Shown here: positions 27,947 to 37,711 of the stretch, in pieces
Layout: every line of letters starts with the position of its first letter
How positions within the stretch are numbered: the stretch's first letter is position 1
Assembly (NCBI RefSeq): GCF_016858305.2
Contig: NZ_CP074436.1
Location: 516,001 to 580,000, forward strand
Direction: 5' to 3'
DNA: 64,000 nt
DNA from: Polaribacter sp. Q13
GTDB lineage: Bacteria; Bacteroidota; Bacteroidia; Flavobacteriales; Flavobacteriaceae
Translations under genes and position numbers: made by a program
Notes under the pieces: model-generated
Seen by the model: the letters and a program-made list of their open reading frames with translations, nothing else
Told to the model about the DNA's origin: nothing
Databases searched by the model: none

Positions 27947-30364
27947 ATGAAATTCAAAATAATGTATACTGTAGCCACTTTTCTTCTTGTATTAGGGATA
28001 ATGAGTTGTGAAAGTGAAACAAATACACCTTCGAGTAAAGAAGTGAAAGCTATTTCAAAAAAAGTGGCAGATTGGCAAATTGCTACGTTTGAAGATATGG
28101 GAAAGTACCGAGCGCTTCCTGTTGAAAAAGAAAGAAAAAAATGGCATAATAGAGAAAAGCATCACGATTTAGATTGGACATGTGCTGCTTTATATGCCGG
28201 TATGTTTGAATGGTCTGAAATTACTGGTGATCCAAAATATTCAAAATGGTTATACAATATTGGTGTAAAAAATAATTGGAAACTTTATAAAAGAATGTTT
28301 CATGCTGATGATCATGCTGTTGGACAGAACTATTTGAACATGGGGGAGTTGTTTGGGTATGGGAAAATCTTTAAGCCCATGAAAAAACAGTTGGATGCTA
28401 TTTTATTAAGTGATAAAAGAGATGATTTTCATTGGCATTGGAGTGATGCCTTGTTTATGGCACCACCCGTTTGGACAAAAATGACAGAAGCTACCGGAGA
28501 TTATAAGTATTTAGAGTTTATGGACCAACAATACCATAAAACCTATGATGCGTTATGGGACAAAGAGCAGCAGTTATTTTTTAGGGATAAAAGCTTTATT
28601 GCTAAAAAAGAGAAAAATGGAGAGAAATTATTTTGGTCTAGAGGAAATGGTTGGGTATTTGGTGGCTTGTCTATTATGATTCCAGATTTTCCTGAAAACT
28701 GGGAAGGAAAACAATTTTATGTGGATATTTTTCAACAAATGGCACAAACATTAAAAAAGACACAAAGAAAAGATGGAACTTGGTCTTCTGGTTTGTTAGG
28801 TGGTGAAAAAGCGTATCCCGTAAAAGAAATTAGCGGTTCTGCATTTTTTGTTTTCGGTTTAGCTTGGGGAATTAACAATGGCTATTTAAATGCTGAAGAA
28901 TACACGCCAATCATGCTAAAAGGTTGGGAAGCTTTAACAGAATGTGTAACAGATGATGGTTTGGTAGGTTATATTCAACCAATTGGAGCTGCTCCAGGAA
29001 ATAGTTTTAAAGAGTATACAGAAGTTTATGGTGTTGGGGCCTTTTTAGCTGCAGGAGCAGAGGTGTATAAATATGCGAAAAACATTGAAGATAAAACACC
29101 TAAAATAGCATCCGAAGAAAAAACAATCACTTTTATGAAAGATGGTGGTTGGTGCTGGTATCAAGATCCACGAGCGATTATCAATAACGGCAAATTAGTG
29201 ATTGGTAGTGTTAGTGGCCAAAGTGGAGATGTAAAAGTAAGTGTGTATGATTTAGATAAAAAAGAAGATAAAGGAACCATTGTTTTAGACAAGAATTTTC
29301 AGGTTGATGATCATGATACTCCTGCTTTTTATGCAAGACCAGATGGAAGTATTTTGTCAGTTTGGGCAAAACATGCCAGCGAAAATAAACATTATTACAG
29401 TATTTCATCACCAGAAAATTATTTAGAATGGGGAGAAAAACAAACATTTACACATGAGTATGAAGGTAGAGGTGGCGTTACATATATGAATTTGCATTAT
29501 CTAGAAAATGAGAAAACCTTGTATAATTTCTTTAGAGATGGACCATCATTTAACCCTAGTTATATCACTTCTAAAGATCAAGGGAAAACGTGGGGGAATA
29601 GAACGCATTTTATAGCGGATGATGTTGCAGGAAGACAAAGACCTTATGCGCGTTACATTCAAAAAGATAAAAATACCGTTGGAATTTCATTTACAGATGG
29701 GCATCCAAGAGCGTATGGTAATAGTTTGTATTATGCAGAGTTTAGAGACGGAACTTTTTACAATGTAGATGGTACAAAAATAAAAGTAGCCAACGAAGAG
29801 CCATTAAGAACACCAGAAGCAGAAAAAATATATGTAGGTAGTGAAACTAAAGTAAAACCGAAAGGGTTTGAAAGTGTGCCAAATAGTGCGTGGACTTGTG
29901 CTATGGGAAAAGATGCTAATAATAATCCTCATATAGGATATACCTTGTATTTGAATAATGAAGATCATCGATTTAGAATTGCATTATGGAACGGTACAAA
30001 ATGGATTGATAAAGAAATAGCGTATGCAGGTAAATGTTTGTACACAATGGAAAGTAGTTATACAGGTTTAATGGCTTTTGATCCAGAAGATCCTACAAGA
30101 GTTTATATTTCTACGGATGTAAATCCATCAACTGGAGAATATATCAATAATATTCATGAAATTTATACAGCAAAAATTGATGTTAATGATGATATATCAA
30201 CCATAAAATGGGAAGCAATTACTGCAAATTCTGAATATAGAAATATCAGACCTATGGTGGTTTCTAACGAAGGCAAAAAGGTGCTAATTTGGTTATCTGG
30301 TCCTTGGAAATCTTTTGTGAATTACAAACCAGATGTAAAAGGAATTATATTATCAGATAATTAA
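27947..30364 (+). CDS. GH105 unsaturated uronyl hydrolase fused to a PL25/BNR-4-like propeller lyase domain, lipoprotein
   Basis: Lipobox IMSC. Residues about 40-385 form a GH105 (alpha/alpha)6 barrel. ADDHAVGQNYL (Asp121/Asp122) and WSDALFMAPPVW (Asp167) fit the two catalytic Asp positions, and WSSGLLGG with EISGSAFFVFGLAWG close it. Residues about 405-805 start GGWCWYQDPRAI and read as a BNR-4-type seven-bladed propeller. They hold His456, His476, Tyr513, Arg530 and Tyr567, in the order and nearly the spacing I recall for PL25 ulvan lyase (His, His 20 later, Tyr, Arg, Tyr). GH105 removes 4,5-unsaturated uronic acid from ends made by lyases, so lyase and hydrolase in one chain would be self-contained. 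Alone between a terminator and an inverted repeat. The GH105 call is firm, the lyase call moderate. Confidence 0.75.
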   Translation: MKFKIMYTVATFLLVLGIMSCESETNTPSSKEVKAISKKVADWQIATFEDMGKYRALPVEKERKKWHNREKHHDLDWTCAALYAGMFEWSEITGDPKYSKWLYNIGVKNNWKLYKRMFHADDHAVGQNYLNMGELFGYGKIFKPMKKQLDAILLSDKRDDFHWHWSDALFMAPPVWTKMTEATGDYKYLEFMDQQYHKTYDALWDKEQQLFFRDKSFIAKKEKNGEKLFWSRGNGWVFGGLSIMIPDFPENWEGKQFYVDIFQQMAQTLKKTQRKDGTWSSGLLGGEKAYPVKEISGSAFFVFGLAWGINNGYLNAEEYTPIMLKGWEALTECVTDDGLVGYIQPIGAAPGNSFKEYTEVYGVGAFLAAGAEVYKYAKNIEDKTPKIASEEKTITFMKDGGWCWYQDPRAIINNGKLVIGSVSGQSGDVKVSVYDLDKKEDKGTIVLDKNFQVDDHDTPAFYARPDGSILSVWAKHASENKHYYSISSPENYLEWGEKQTFTHEYEGRGGVTYMNLHYLENEKTLYNFFRDGPSFNPSYITSKDQGKTWGNRTHFIADDVAGRQRPYARYIQKDKNTVGISFTDGHPRAYGNSLYYAEFRDGTFYNVDGTKIKVANEEPLRTPEAEKIYVGSETKVKPKGFESVPNSAWTCAMGKDANNNPHIGYTLYLNNEDHRFRIALWNGTKWIDKEIAYAGKCLYTMESSYTGLMAFDPEDPTRVYISTDVNPSTGEYINNIHEIYTAKIDVNDDISTIKWEAITANSEYRNIRPMVVSNEGKKVLIWLSGPWKSFVNYKPDVKGIILSDN

Positions 30365-30403
30365 GCTTCTGGCATAAAGTAAATAAATTCTGAAGAAAAG
30401 GTA

Positions 30404-30440
30404 CAAATGGTCTAAATACTTAGTTGTTTTAGACCATTTG
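30404..30440. promoter_or_regulatory. 13-bp inverted repeat before sulfatase gene
   Basis: CAAATGGTCTAAA (30404-30416) and TTTAGACCATTTG (30428-30440) are perfect inverted arms with an 11-base spacer. They lie 40 bases after the GH105-lyase stop and 80 before the next start. The poor T-tail makes a pure terminator less convincing, and a near copy of one arm occurs at 20197-20209, so an operator is possible. Confidence 0.45.
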
Positions 30441-30519
30441 TTATGGTATTTATAAGAACAGCATCATTAAGAATAAGAACGAATATTTAGTTTTACTTTA
30501 TTAATAAAAAGTAGATAAA

Positions 30520-32052
30520 ATGAAGTTTAAATTAGTTGTATTTAGTGCTATTTTAATGGGGGTAGCATTTTCATCAGAAGCACAAATCACCAAAAAACCA
30601 AATATTATTGTTGTCTTAGCAGACGATGTTGGTGTTGGAGATATTTCTCATTTCAGAAAATTACATAAAGGGAAAATAGTTTTAGAAACGCCTAATATTG
30701 ATACTTTGGCAAGTGAAGGAATGTATTTTACCCAAGCACATGCACCTGCTGCCTTGTGTGCAACTTCTAGGTATTCTATAATGACCGGTAATAACAATTA
30801 TAGAAGTCCAAATCCTTGGGGTGTTTGGTCTGGTTATGCCAAGTCTTCAATTTCTAAAGAGCAATTAACTTTGGGGCGTGTTATGCAAAAAGCAAATTAT
30901 AAAACTGCTTTTTTCGGTAAATGGCATTTAGGAACCGATTTTGCATCAAAAAGTGATCCTAATAAGGTTTTTCAAATGACAAGAAATAAACTGAGTTTAA
31001 ATGTTGATATCAGAAAAATTAAAGATTTTGGCCCAAATCAAAATGGATTCGATTACAGTGTAACGTTGCCTTCAGGAATTCAGAATGAACCTTATTCAAT
31101 CTACGAAAATGATGTGTGGTTACCGTTAAAAAAGAATTCAAAAATAGCATTGATAGATTCTGTTTATATGAAATCTATAGGAACTGTATTAGATAAAAAA
31201 GTAGGTTTAGGAGATTCTAATTGGTTGCCAAGTAAAATAGGACCAATTTTAGCGAATAAAGCGGTAAAATATATTACTGATAATGCGAAAAAAGAAAAAC
31301 CATTTTTCATGTATTATTGCTCGCAAGCAGTACATACACCACATATGGCCGCGGCAGAGTTAAATGGTGTTAAAATTGCAGGTACAACACCTTCTAAACA
31401 CATAGACATGATTAAGGAATTAGACGTGCAAATAGGTATGATGGTTGCTGCGTTAAAAAAACAAGGTGTTTATGATAATACATTAATTATTTTTACTTCG
31501 GATAATGGTGGTTTACATGTAGATGGAGAAACTTGGAATGCAAGACATGAACCAAGTGATATTTACAGAGGAGCAAAAAGTGATCCTTATGAAGGAGGGC
31601 ATAGAGTTCCGTTTATAGCAGTTTGGCCTAATAAAATCAAGGCAAATCAAGTTTCTGAAATTCCTCTTTTAGGGTCCGATATTTTAGCAACCATTGCTGC
31701 TGCGGGTAATTACAAAATGGCAAATACGGAAGCGTTAGATTCTTACAATTTATTACCAATTCTTCAAAATAAAGAGAAAATACACCAACGTAATCACATT
31801 ATGATTCAAGGTGGAACGGGTAAAGAAGTTATCATTATAGAAGATGGTTGGAAGCTAATTATTCAAATTGATAAAAAGGATAAAACCAATGCTAAAAGAA
31901 CACCAATTGCTTTGTTTGATTTGAATACTAATGAAACAGAAGATGAACGTTTTAATTTTATCAATCATAAAAAATATCAAAAGAAAATTCAGAAATTATT
32001 TAAGAGTTATAACCAAACTAGAGATAGTAAAATTATAACCGGATTACATTAA
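30520..32052 (+). CDS. S1 sulfatase with variant CATSR motif
   Basis: The signal peptide ends FSSEAQ. KPNIIVVLADDVGVGDISHF opens the fold. AALCATSRYSIMTG has Cys80, but Thr stands where Pro or Ala is usual in the C-x-P/A-x-R motif. [11 protein letters not shown] and IFTSDNGGLH are normal, as is DPYEGGHRVPFIAVWP. The length (510) is typical. It stands alone between an inverted repeat and a terminator and so may be separately controlled. Preceded by the GH105-lyase fusion, it may act on uronate-containing oligosaccharides, but that rests on position only. Confidence 0.86.
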   Translation: MKFKLVVFSAILMGVAFSSEAQITKKPNIIVVLADDVGVGDISHFRKLHKGKIVLETPNIDTLASEGMYFTQAHAPAALCATSRYSIMTGNNNYRSPNPWGVWSGYAKSSISKEQLTLGRVMQKANYKTAFFGKWHLGTDFASKSDPNKVFQMTRNKLSLNVDIRKIKDFGPNQNGFDYSVTLPSGIQNEPYSIYENDVWLPLKKNSKIALIDSVYMKSIGTVLDKKVGLGDSNWLPSKIGPILANKAVKYITDNAKKEKPFFMYYCSQAVHTPHMAAAELNGVKIAGTTPSKHIDMIKELDVQIGMMVAALKKQGVYDNTLIIFTSDNGGLHVDGETWNARHEPSDIYRGAKSDPYEGGHRVPFIAVWPNKIKANQVSEIPLLGSDILATIAAAGNYKMANTEALDSYNLLPILQNKEKIHQRNHIMIQGGTGKEVIIIEDGWKLIIQIDKKDKTNAKRTPIALFDLNTNETEDERFNFINHKKYQKKIQKLFKSYNQTRDSKIITGLH

Positions 32053-32104
32053 ACTTTACTGTTTCTTTTAATAAACAAACACTTAGCTAAATATTATACT
32101 TCAC

Positions 32105-32165
32105 AAAAGAACATCTGTTATATGTATTGGCACATATGAAATATAATAGGATGTTCTTTTTTTGT
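32105..32165 (+). terminator. Terminator after sulfatase, large stem with inner hairpin
   Basis: The outer arms AAAAGAACATC (32105-32115) and GATGTTCTTTT (32150-32160) are perfect inverted repeats with a smaller ATATGT/ACATAT hairpin inside, followed by a T-run. It lies 50 bases after the sulfatase stop. Confidence 0.65.
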
Positions 32166-32203
32166 TACTTGTACTCGAAATATTTAACCAATATTAATAT
32201 AAA

Positions 32204-34666
32204 ATGAAAAATAAATTTACAATAGTTGCAGGTATGTTTTTGATGCTACTTTCGGTTCAAAAAATAAATGCGCAAGATTTAAACTTTAATGATTCTTGGC
32301 TCTTTTACAACGATGTTGCAGAAGGAGCAGAAAAGCCAGGTTTTAAGGATGCTGATTGGAGAAAATTAGATTTGCCTCATGATTGGGCAATTGAAGGTCC
32401 TTTTGATAAAAAATACAATGCACGTTCTGGAGGATTACCTTTTCATGGAACAGGTTGGTACCGTAAGCACTTTGTAATGCCAAAAGATGCCAAAGGTAAA
32501 AAGGTAAGAATAGATTTTGAAGGGGCTATGTATGATGCTCACGTTTGGGTAAATGGAAAATTTGTAGGAAATCGTCCTTACGGTTATATTGGTTTTGAAT
32601 TTGATATTAGTGATGCATTAAAATATGATGGTTCAGAAAATGTAATTTCTGTAAGATTAGAACCTCAAGATTTATCTTCTAGATGGTATCCTGGTGCCGG
32701 AATTTACCGTTCTGTGTGGTTAAAGATAGACAATCAAGTTCATGTAGAACAATGGGGAGCTTATATTACAACACCAACAGTTTCTGAGAAATTAGGTGTT
32801 GTACAAAATGAAACTACTATTGAAAATAATAGTAATACAGATGCAAAAGTTCAAGTTAAACAAGAATATTTTTCGGCAGACGGTAAATTAGCGGCTTCAA
32901 TTGATGATGAAATTGTGGTAAAAGCAAATTCTAAAGAAGTTTCTGGAACTTGGGTAAATGTGAATAATCCTAAAATATGGGATACTGAAAATCCACATTT
33001 ATACAAAGCGGTTACTACGGTTTCTCAAAACGGAAAAGTGATAGATACGTATAATTCAACTTTCGGATTTAGATCTATTTCATTTACCACAGAAGGTTTC
33101 TTTTTAAACGGAAAAAAAGTAAGATTTAATGGTGTTTGTTTACATCATGATAATGGAGCTTTAGGTTCTGCAGTGTATAGAAGAGCAGATGAAAGAAAGT
33201 TACAAATTATGAAAGAGATGGGAGTAAATGCTATCCGTACGAGTCATAATCCTCCTTCAAGAGAGTTTTTAGAGTTATGTGACGAATTAGGTTTGCTAGT
33301 TTTAGACGAAGCTTTTGATGTTTGGAAAGAAGCAAAAGTAGAAAATGGGTACAATGTTTTCTTTGAAGAATGGGCAGAACGTGATATTAAAGACATGGTA
33401 AAAAGAGATCGTAATCATCCATCTATAATGATGTGGAGTACAGGAAACGAAATCCTTGAGCAACACGATAAAAAGAACGGTTGGAAAATAGCAAAAATGC
33501 TTCATGAATATTGTAAAGCAATAGATCCTACACGTCCTACAACTTTAGGGATGAACAATTTTGAAGCGCCTTATAAAATGAATTTTGCTGCACAATCGGA
33601 TATTGCAGGTGTTAATTACAAGCCTACAAAATATGAGTATCTTCATAAAACATACCCACAATTACCTTTGTATGGTTCAGAAACATCTAGTATTACAAGT
33701 AGTAGAGGTGTGTACCATTTACCTATGGAGAAATATGAAACTCATGAGTCTTTACATGTAACTAGTTACGATATTATTGGCCCACCATGGGCATATCCAC
33801 CAGATATTGAGTTTCATTATCAAGAACAAAACCCTAATATTATGGGAGAGTTTATGTGGACAGGTTTTGATTATTTAGGAGAACCAACACCTTACGGTGG
33901 AAAAGACAACTCTACAAATGGGTATTGGAACGGACATTGGCCTTCTCATTCTTCTTATTTTGGAGCGGTAGATTTAGCTGGTTTTCCAAAAGATAGATTC
34001 TTTTTATATCAAAGTCATTGGACTACAAAACCAATGATTCATTTATTACCTCATTGGAATTGGAAAGGAATGGAAGGAAAGAATATTCCTGTTTATTGCT
34101 ATACAAACCTAGATGCCGCAGAACTTTTTGTGAACGGGAAATCTATGGGTAAAAAAGTAAAAGGAAAAGATTTAACAGAAATTATTGTTAAGTTTTCTAG
34201 ATTTGAAGGGGACTCTTTTAAATCTAAATACCGTTTATCTTGGGATGTTCCTTATGAAGCAGGTAATATTAGAGTAGTAGGTTATAAAGACGGAAAACAA
34301 GTTTTAGAAGAGCAAATTAATACTGCTGGTAAACCTTACCAAGTTAAATTATCTGTAGACAGAAGAGAAATACAAGCAGATGGTTCTGATTTAGCGTATG
34401 TAACTGTTAGAATAGAAGATAAAAACGGAAACTTATGTCCTGATGCTGATAATTTAGTTACTTTTTCTACAAAAGGAGAAGGAGGATTATTAGCGGTAGA
34501 CAATGGAAATCAGATTAGTTTAGAATCTTTTCAAGCGCCACAAAGAAAAGCATTTAGTGGTATGTGTTTGGCTATTTTAAAATCATCTAAAAAGTCTGGA
34601 AAAATAACGTTAACTGCAAAATCTAGACATTTAAAGTCGAATGAAATTACTGTAAATACAAAATAA
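32204..34666 (+). CDS. GH2 beta-galactosidase-like enzyme, secreted
   Basis: The signal peptide ends QKINAQ. The jelly-roll begins FNDSWLFYNDVAEGAEKPGF and contains GTGWYRKHF and WVNGKFVGNRPYGY. The barrel has RTSHNPPSREFL, MMWSTGNEI (Glu416, acid/base) and PLYGSETSS (Glu493, nucleophile). After the barrel come DUF4982-like and Ig-like domains (about residues 620-820), normal for this GH2 branch. Both catalytic residues are intact. It heads a long cluster (GH2, dehydrogenase, sulfatase, GH28-like, sulfatase, GH3, GH117) that ends at the terminator at 44285. Beta-galactosidase is the most common activity for this architecture. Confidence 0.88.
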   Translation: MKNKFTIVAGMFLMLLSVQKINAQDLNFNDSWLFYNDVAEGAEKPGFKDADWRKLDLPHDWAIEGPFDKKYNARSGGLPFHGTGWYRKHFVMPKDAKGKKVRIDFEGAMYDAHVWVNGKFVGNRPYGYIGFEFDISDALKYDGSENVISVRLEPQDLSSRWYPGAGIYRSVWLKIDNQVHVEQWGAYITTPTVSEKLGVVQNETTIENNSNTDAKVQVKQEYFSADGKLAASIDDEIVVKANSKEVSGTWVNVNNPKIWDTENPHLYKAVTTVSQNGKVIDTYNSTFGFRSISFTTEGFFLNGKKVRFNGVCLHHDNGALGSAVYRRADERKLQIMKEMGVNAIRTSHNPPSREFLELCDELGLLVLDEAFDVWKEAKVENGYNVFFEEWAERDIKDMVKRDRNHPSIMMWSTGNEILEQHDKKNGWKIAKMLHEYCKAIDPTRPTTLGMNNFEAPYKMNFAAQSDIAGVNYKPTKYEYLHKTYPQLPLYGSETSSITSSRGVYHLPMEKYETHESLHVTSYDIIGPPWAYPPDIEFHYQEQNPNIMGEFMWTGFDYLGEPTPYGGKDNSTNGYWNGHWPSHSSYFGAVDLAGFPKDRFFLYQSHWTTKPMIHLLPHWNWKGMEGKNIPVYCYTNLDAAELFVNGKSMGKKVKGKDLTEIIVKFSRFEGDSFKSKYRLSWDVPYEAGNIRVVGYKDGKQVLEEQINTAGKPYQVKLSVDRREIQADGSDLAYVTVRIEDKNGNLCPDADNLVTFSTKGEGGLLAVDNGNQISLESFQAPQRKAFSGMCLAILKSSKKSGKITLTAKSRHLKSNEITVNTK

Positions 34667-34694
34667 ATTAAAGTAGATTTTTAATTCATAAAAA

Positions 34695-35900
34695 ATGAAT
34701 AGAAGAAATTTTTTAATTAAAGGGACTGCAGCTTCAGCCGCTTTAGTAACGGGAACATCAATGTTAGCAAATGTAGGTTGTACATTGATAAAAGACAGAA
34801 AAATAAACATTGGTGTTATTGGTACTGGTTCTCGTGGTTCTGGTTTAATTCCTTTTTTAAATGAAATAGAAGGGGTAAATGTTTACGCTTGTTGTGATGT
34901 ATTACCATCACATTTAAAAAAAGGAATTGCAAGAACAGAAGGCAAAGCAAAAGGTTTTACTGATTATAAAGATTTACTAAATGACACCGCGGTTGATGCC
35001 GTAATTATTTCAACACCTTTTAGTACACATTCGCAAATAGCAATGGATGCTGTAGATGCTAAGAAGCATGTGTATTGTGAAAAAACTTTGGCTAAAAGCT
35101 ATCAAGGAATTTATGACTTAGTTGGCAAAGTTAAAAAATCTAAAACCATATTTCAGACGGGTCATCAATATCATAGCTCAAGATTATATACTCATATAGT
35201 AAAGTTGATACAAGAAGGTAAGATTGGTAAAATCAATTCTTTTGATTGTCAGTGGTATCGAAAAGGAGATTGGAGAAGAACAGTGCCAAAACCAAGTTTA
35301 GAAAAGGCAATTAATTGGAGAATGTATCGTGAATATTCTGGAGGTTTAGTCGCAGAATTATGTTCTCATCAAATTGATTTTGTAAATTGGGTTTTAGATA
35401 GTCAACCAAAACAAGTTATGGGGTTTGGTGGAATAGATTATTGGAAAGATGGTAGAGAAACCTTTGATAATGTGCATTTAATGTTTAATTATGCTAATGG
35501 TGCAAAAGCTAAATTTTCTTCAATAACAACACCTAATACAAATTCTGGTGGTTATCAAATTAAAGTTTTAGGAGATAAAGGAAGCATTGTAATTGGTACA
35601 GATAAAGCTTGGCTCTTATCAGATAAAAAAACAAAGAAAGTAGAAAAAGAAGATGTAGATGGGGTTTCTGGAGCTACACCACAAGCAGGTTATTCTTATA
35701 AAGGGGAACCTATAGAAGTAGGTCATAAAAACCCAAGTAAACAAGCTTTACTAGATTTTAGAGATAGTATTTTAAATAATACACAACCAAAATCAGATTT
35801 ATATACAGGTGCAAAAACAGCTGTTTGTGTACAAATGGCTTTAGATGCTATGTATGATAACAAAATTGTTAATTGGGATAATAAAAATACTTTTTCTTGA
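34695..35900 (+). CDS. Gfo/Idh/MocA-family oxidoreductase, exported, EKT variant
   Basis: The N-terminus NRRNFLIKGTAASAALVTG is a twin-arginine-type signal, and VGC at residue 29 could also serve as a lipobox. The Rossmann motif is INIGVIGTGSRGSGLI. The family hallmark EKP is changed to EKT (VYCEKTLAKSY): the catalytic Lys remains but the Pro is lost. AELCSHQIDFVNWVL gives the distal sugar-site residues. It follows the GH2 gene by 28 bases, so it probably oxidises a sugar unit handled by that enzyme. The partner dehydrogenase at 26528 has the normal EKP. Periplasmic oxidation at C3 is an inference. Confidence 0.78.
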   Translation: MNRRNFLIKGTAASAALVTGTSMLANVGCTLIKDRKINIGVIGTGSRGSGLIPFLNEIEGVNVYACCDVLPSHLKKGIARTEGKAKGFTDYKDLLNDTAVDAVIISTPFSTHSQIAMDAVDAKKHVYCEKTLAKSYQGIYDLVGKVKKSKTIFQTGHQYHSSRLYTHIVKLIQEGKIGKINSFDCQWYRKGDWRRTVPKPSLEKAINWRMYREYSGGLVAELCSHQIDFVNWVLDSQPKQVMGFGGIDYWKDGRETFDNVHLMFNYANGAKAKFSSITTPNTNSGGYQIKVLGDKGSIVIGTDKAWLLSDKKTKKVEKEDVDGVSGATPQAGYSYKGEPIEVGHKNPSKQALLDFRDSILNNTQPKSDLYTGAKTAVCVQMALDAMYDNKIVNWDNKNTFS

Positions 35901-36032
35901 AAAAAAAATATTTAGAATTGGTTCAATAAATATTGCACTAGGTTGGGTAGATATATATCCAAGAAGTTTATGAAAGAAAAGGAAAAAGCATAGAGAGTTT
36001 AAATTAAAATTTATTAAAAACAAATAAATATC

Positions 36033-37700
36033 ATGAATAAATTATTTTTAAAGAAAGTGTTTATACTCGTTTTCTTTGCAAATATTGCAACGAGTATTTT
36101 TGCACAACAAAAACCAAACATTGTTTTTGTTTTAACGGATGATCAATCTTATGGTTTAATGGGGTGTACAGGAAATGAATTTGTACAAACACCAAACATA
36201 GATAAACTAGCCGATGAAGGCGTTATGTTTACAAATGCACACATTACAAGTGCAATTTGTACACCTAGTAGAATTTGTATTTTATTAGGTCAGTATGAAA
36301 GAAAACATGGTGTAAACTTTAATTCAGGAACATCTGTTTCTGACGAGGCTTGGGAAAAATCGTATCCAATGGTAATGCGTAAAGCAGGTTATTATACCGG
36401 TTGGGTTGGTAAAAACCATGCTCCAGTTGGTAAAGGTGGTTATGAAAGTGGCGTAATGGAAAAAAGTTTTGATTACTGGTATGCGGCTCACGGACACTTA
36501 GGTTTTTATCCAAAGGATCGTCATAAAATATTTAATGATGCTATTGCCTTTACACAACCGGAAATTATAAATGAAGGTGTAGATGATTTTTTAGACCCAA
36601 ATGCAAGAAAATTAAAGGGAGCTATAAAATTTTTAGAAACAAGACCAAAAGACAAGCCTTTTTTATTGTCTATAAACTTTAATTTACCACATAGTGCAAG
36701 TACCAAAACTATGAAATTAAAGAAAGATGATGATGAGATTTACAAATCTTTATATCGTGATATTAAACTTCCTTTACCAGACAATTACATCGCTAAAAAA
36801 GACATTAAAACCCCAAAACTTCCTGCAGATTTATTAAGAGCAGAAGACCGCCAAGAGGGATACAATTATTCTGATAATCCAAAAGATTTTAGAGAGAGAT
36901 ATACCAGACAATTACAAGCAATGACTGGTATTGATAGGTTGGTAGGTAATTTACGTGCCAAGTTAAAAGTACTAAACTTAGATAAGAATACCATCATAAT
37001 TTTTACCTCAGATCATGGTTTGTTTATGGGAGAACAAGGTTTAGGAGGAAAAGCATTGTGTTATGAAAAAACTACGCATGTGCCAATGATTATTATGGAT
37101 CCTTCTTTCAAAAGAAAAAATAGAGGTAGAAAAAGTGATGCTCTAGTGCAATCTATTGATCTAGCACCAACAATGCTTACTATGGGAAGTATAGCAATTC
37201 CGTCGGAAATGCAAGGAAAAGATATTTCAAATTTATTAGTAGATAAATCAGCTAAGGAGGTTAGAGACTATGTGTATACAGAAAACTTATGGTCTACACA
37301 ATTTGGAAACCCTGTATGTGAAGCCGTACAAGATAAAGAGTGGAAATACATTCGTTATTATAGAAATAAAAATTTTTCTGCCACTAAAAAAATAAAAGTA
37401 GCAAAGGAATTAGGGATACCGGTAAACAAAATGTTGTATGCAGTTCATGATCCTGATATTGCTTTTTATAGAGATTTATCTGATGCTTCTTGGCAAGGTG
37501 AAAAACCTGTTTATGAAGAATTATACAATTTAAAAAAGGATCCTGCAGAGTTACACAATTTAGTAAAGAATGGAGAGTACAATGCTAAGTTAGATGCCTT
37601 GAGAAAAGTTTGGAAGAAAGAAATTTTAAATGCTCGTGGTACAGGAAAACCAAAAGTGTATAGATATACTAATGATAGCGATCCAACAGGTGGTCATTAA
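36033..37700 (+). CDS. S1 family sulfatase (CTPSR motif), paralogue of the one at 14022
   Basis: The signal peptide ends TSIFAQQ. KPNIVFVLTDDQSYGLMGCTG and SAICTPSRICILLGQYE (Cys76) are present. The Lys/His site reads VGKNHAPVG instead of GKWHLG, and IFTSDHGLFMGEQGLGGK is the second metal cluster. The layout (WEKSYPMVMRKAGYYTG) matches the sulfatase at 14022 and suggests the GlcNAc-6-sulfatase-like subfamily. In B. plebeius, as I recall, a member of that group acts on L-galactose-6-sulfate of porphyran, so 6-sulfated L-galactose is a plausible target. It is followed by the GH28-like gene after 11 bases. Confidence 0.87.
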   Translation: MNKLFLKKVFILVFFANIATSIFAQQKPNIVFVLTDDQSYGLMGCTGNEFVQTPNIDKLADEGVMFTNAHITSAICTPSRICILLGQYERKHGVNFNSGTSVSDEAWEKSYPMVMRKAGYYTGWVGKNHAPVGKGGYESGVMEKSFDYWYAAHGHLGFYPKDRHKIFNDAIAFTQPEIINEGVDDFLDPNARKLKGAIKFLETRPKDKPFLLSINFNLPHSASTKTMKLKKDDDEIYKSLYRDIKLPLPDNYIAKKDIKTPKLPADLLRAEDRQEGYNYSDNPKDFRERYTRQLQAMTGIDRLVGNLRAKLKVLNLDKNTIIIFTSDHGLFMGEQGLGGKALCYEKTTHVPMIIMDPSFKRKNRGRKSDALVQSIDLAPTMLTMGSIAIPSEMQGKDISNLLVDKSAKEVRDYVYTENLWSTQFGNPVCEAVQDKEWKYIRYYRNKNFSATKKIKVAKELGIPVNKMLYAVHDPDIAFYRDLSDASWQGEKPVYEELYNLKKDPAELHNLVKNGEYNAKLDALRKVWKKEILNARGTGKPKVYRYTNDSDPTGGH

Positions 37701-37711
37701 TTAGAATTATA

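Noticed and set aside
30404..30440. Inverted repeat as plain terminator of the GH105-lyase gene
   Set aside because: Stem is strong but the loop is 11 bases and no T-run follows; kept as regulatory candidate with terminator as the alternative.
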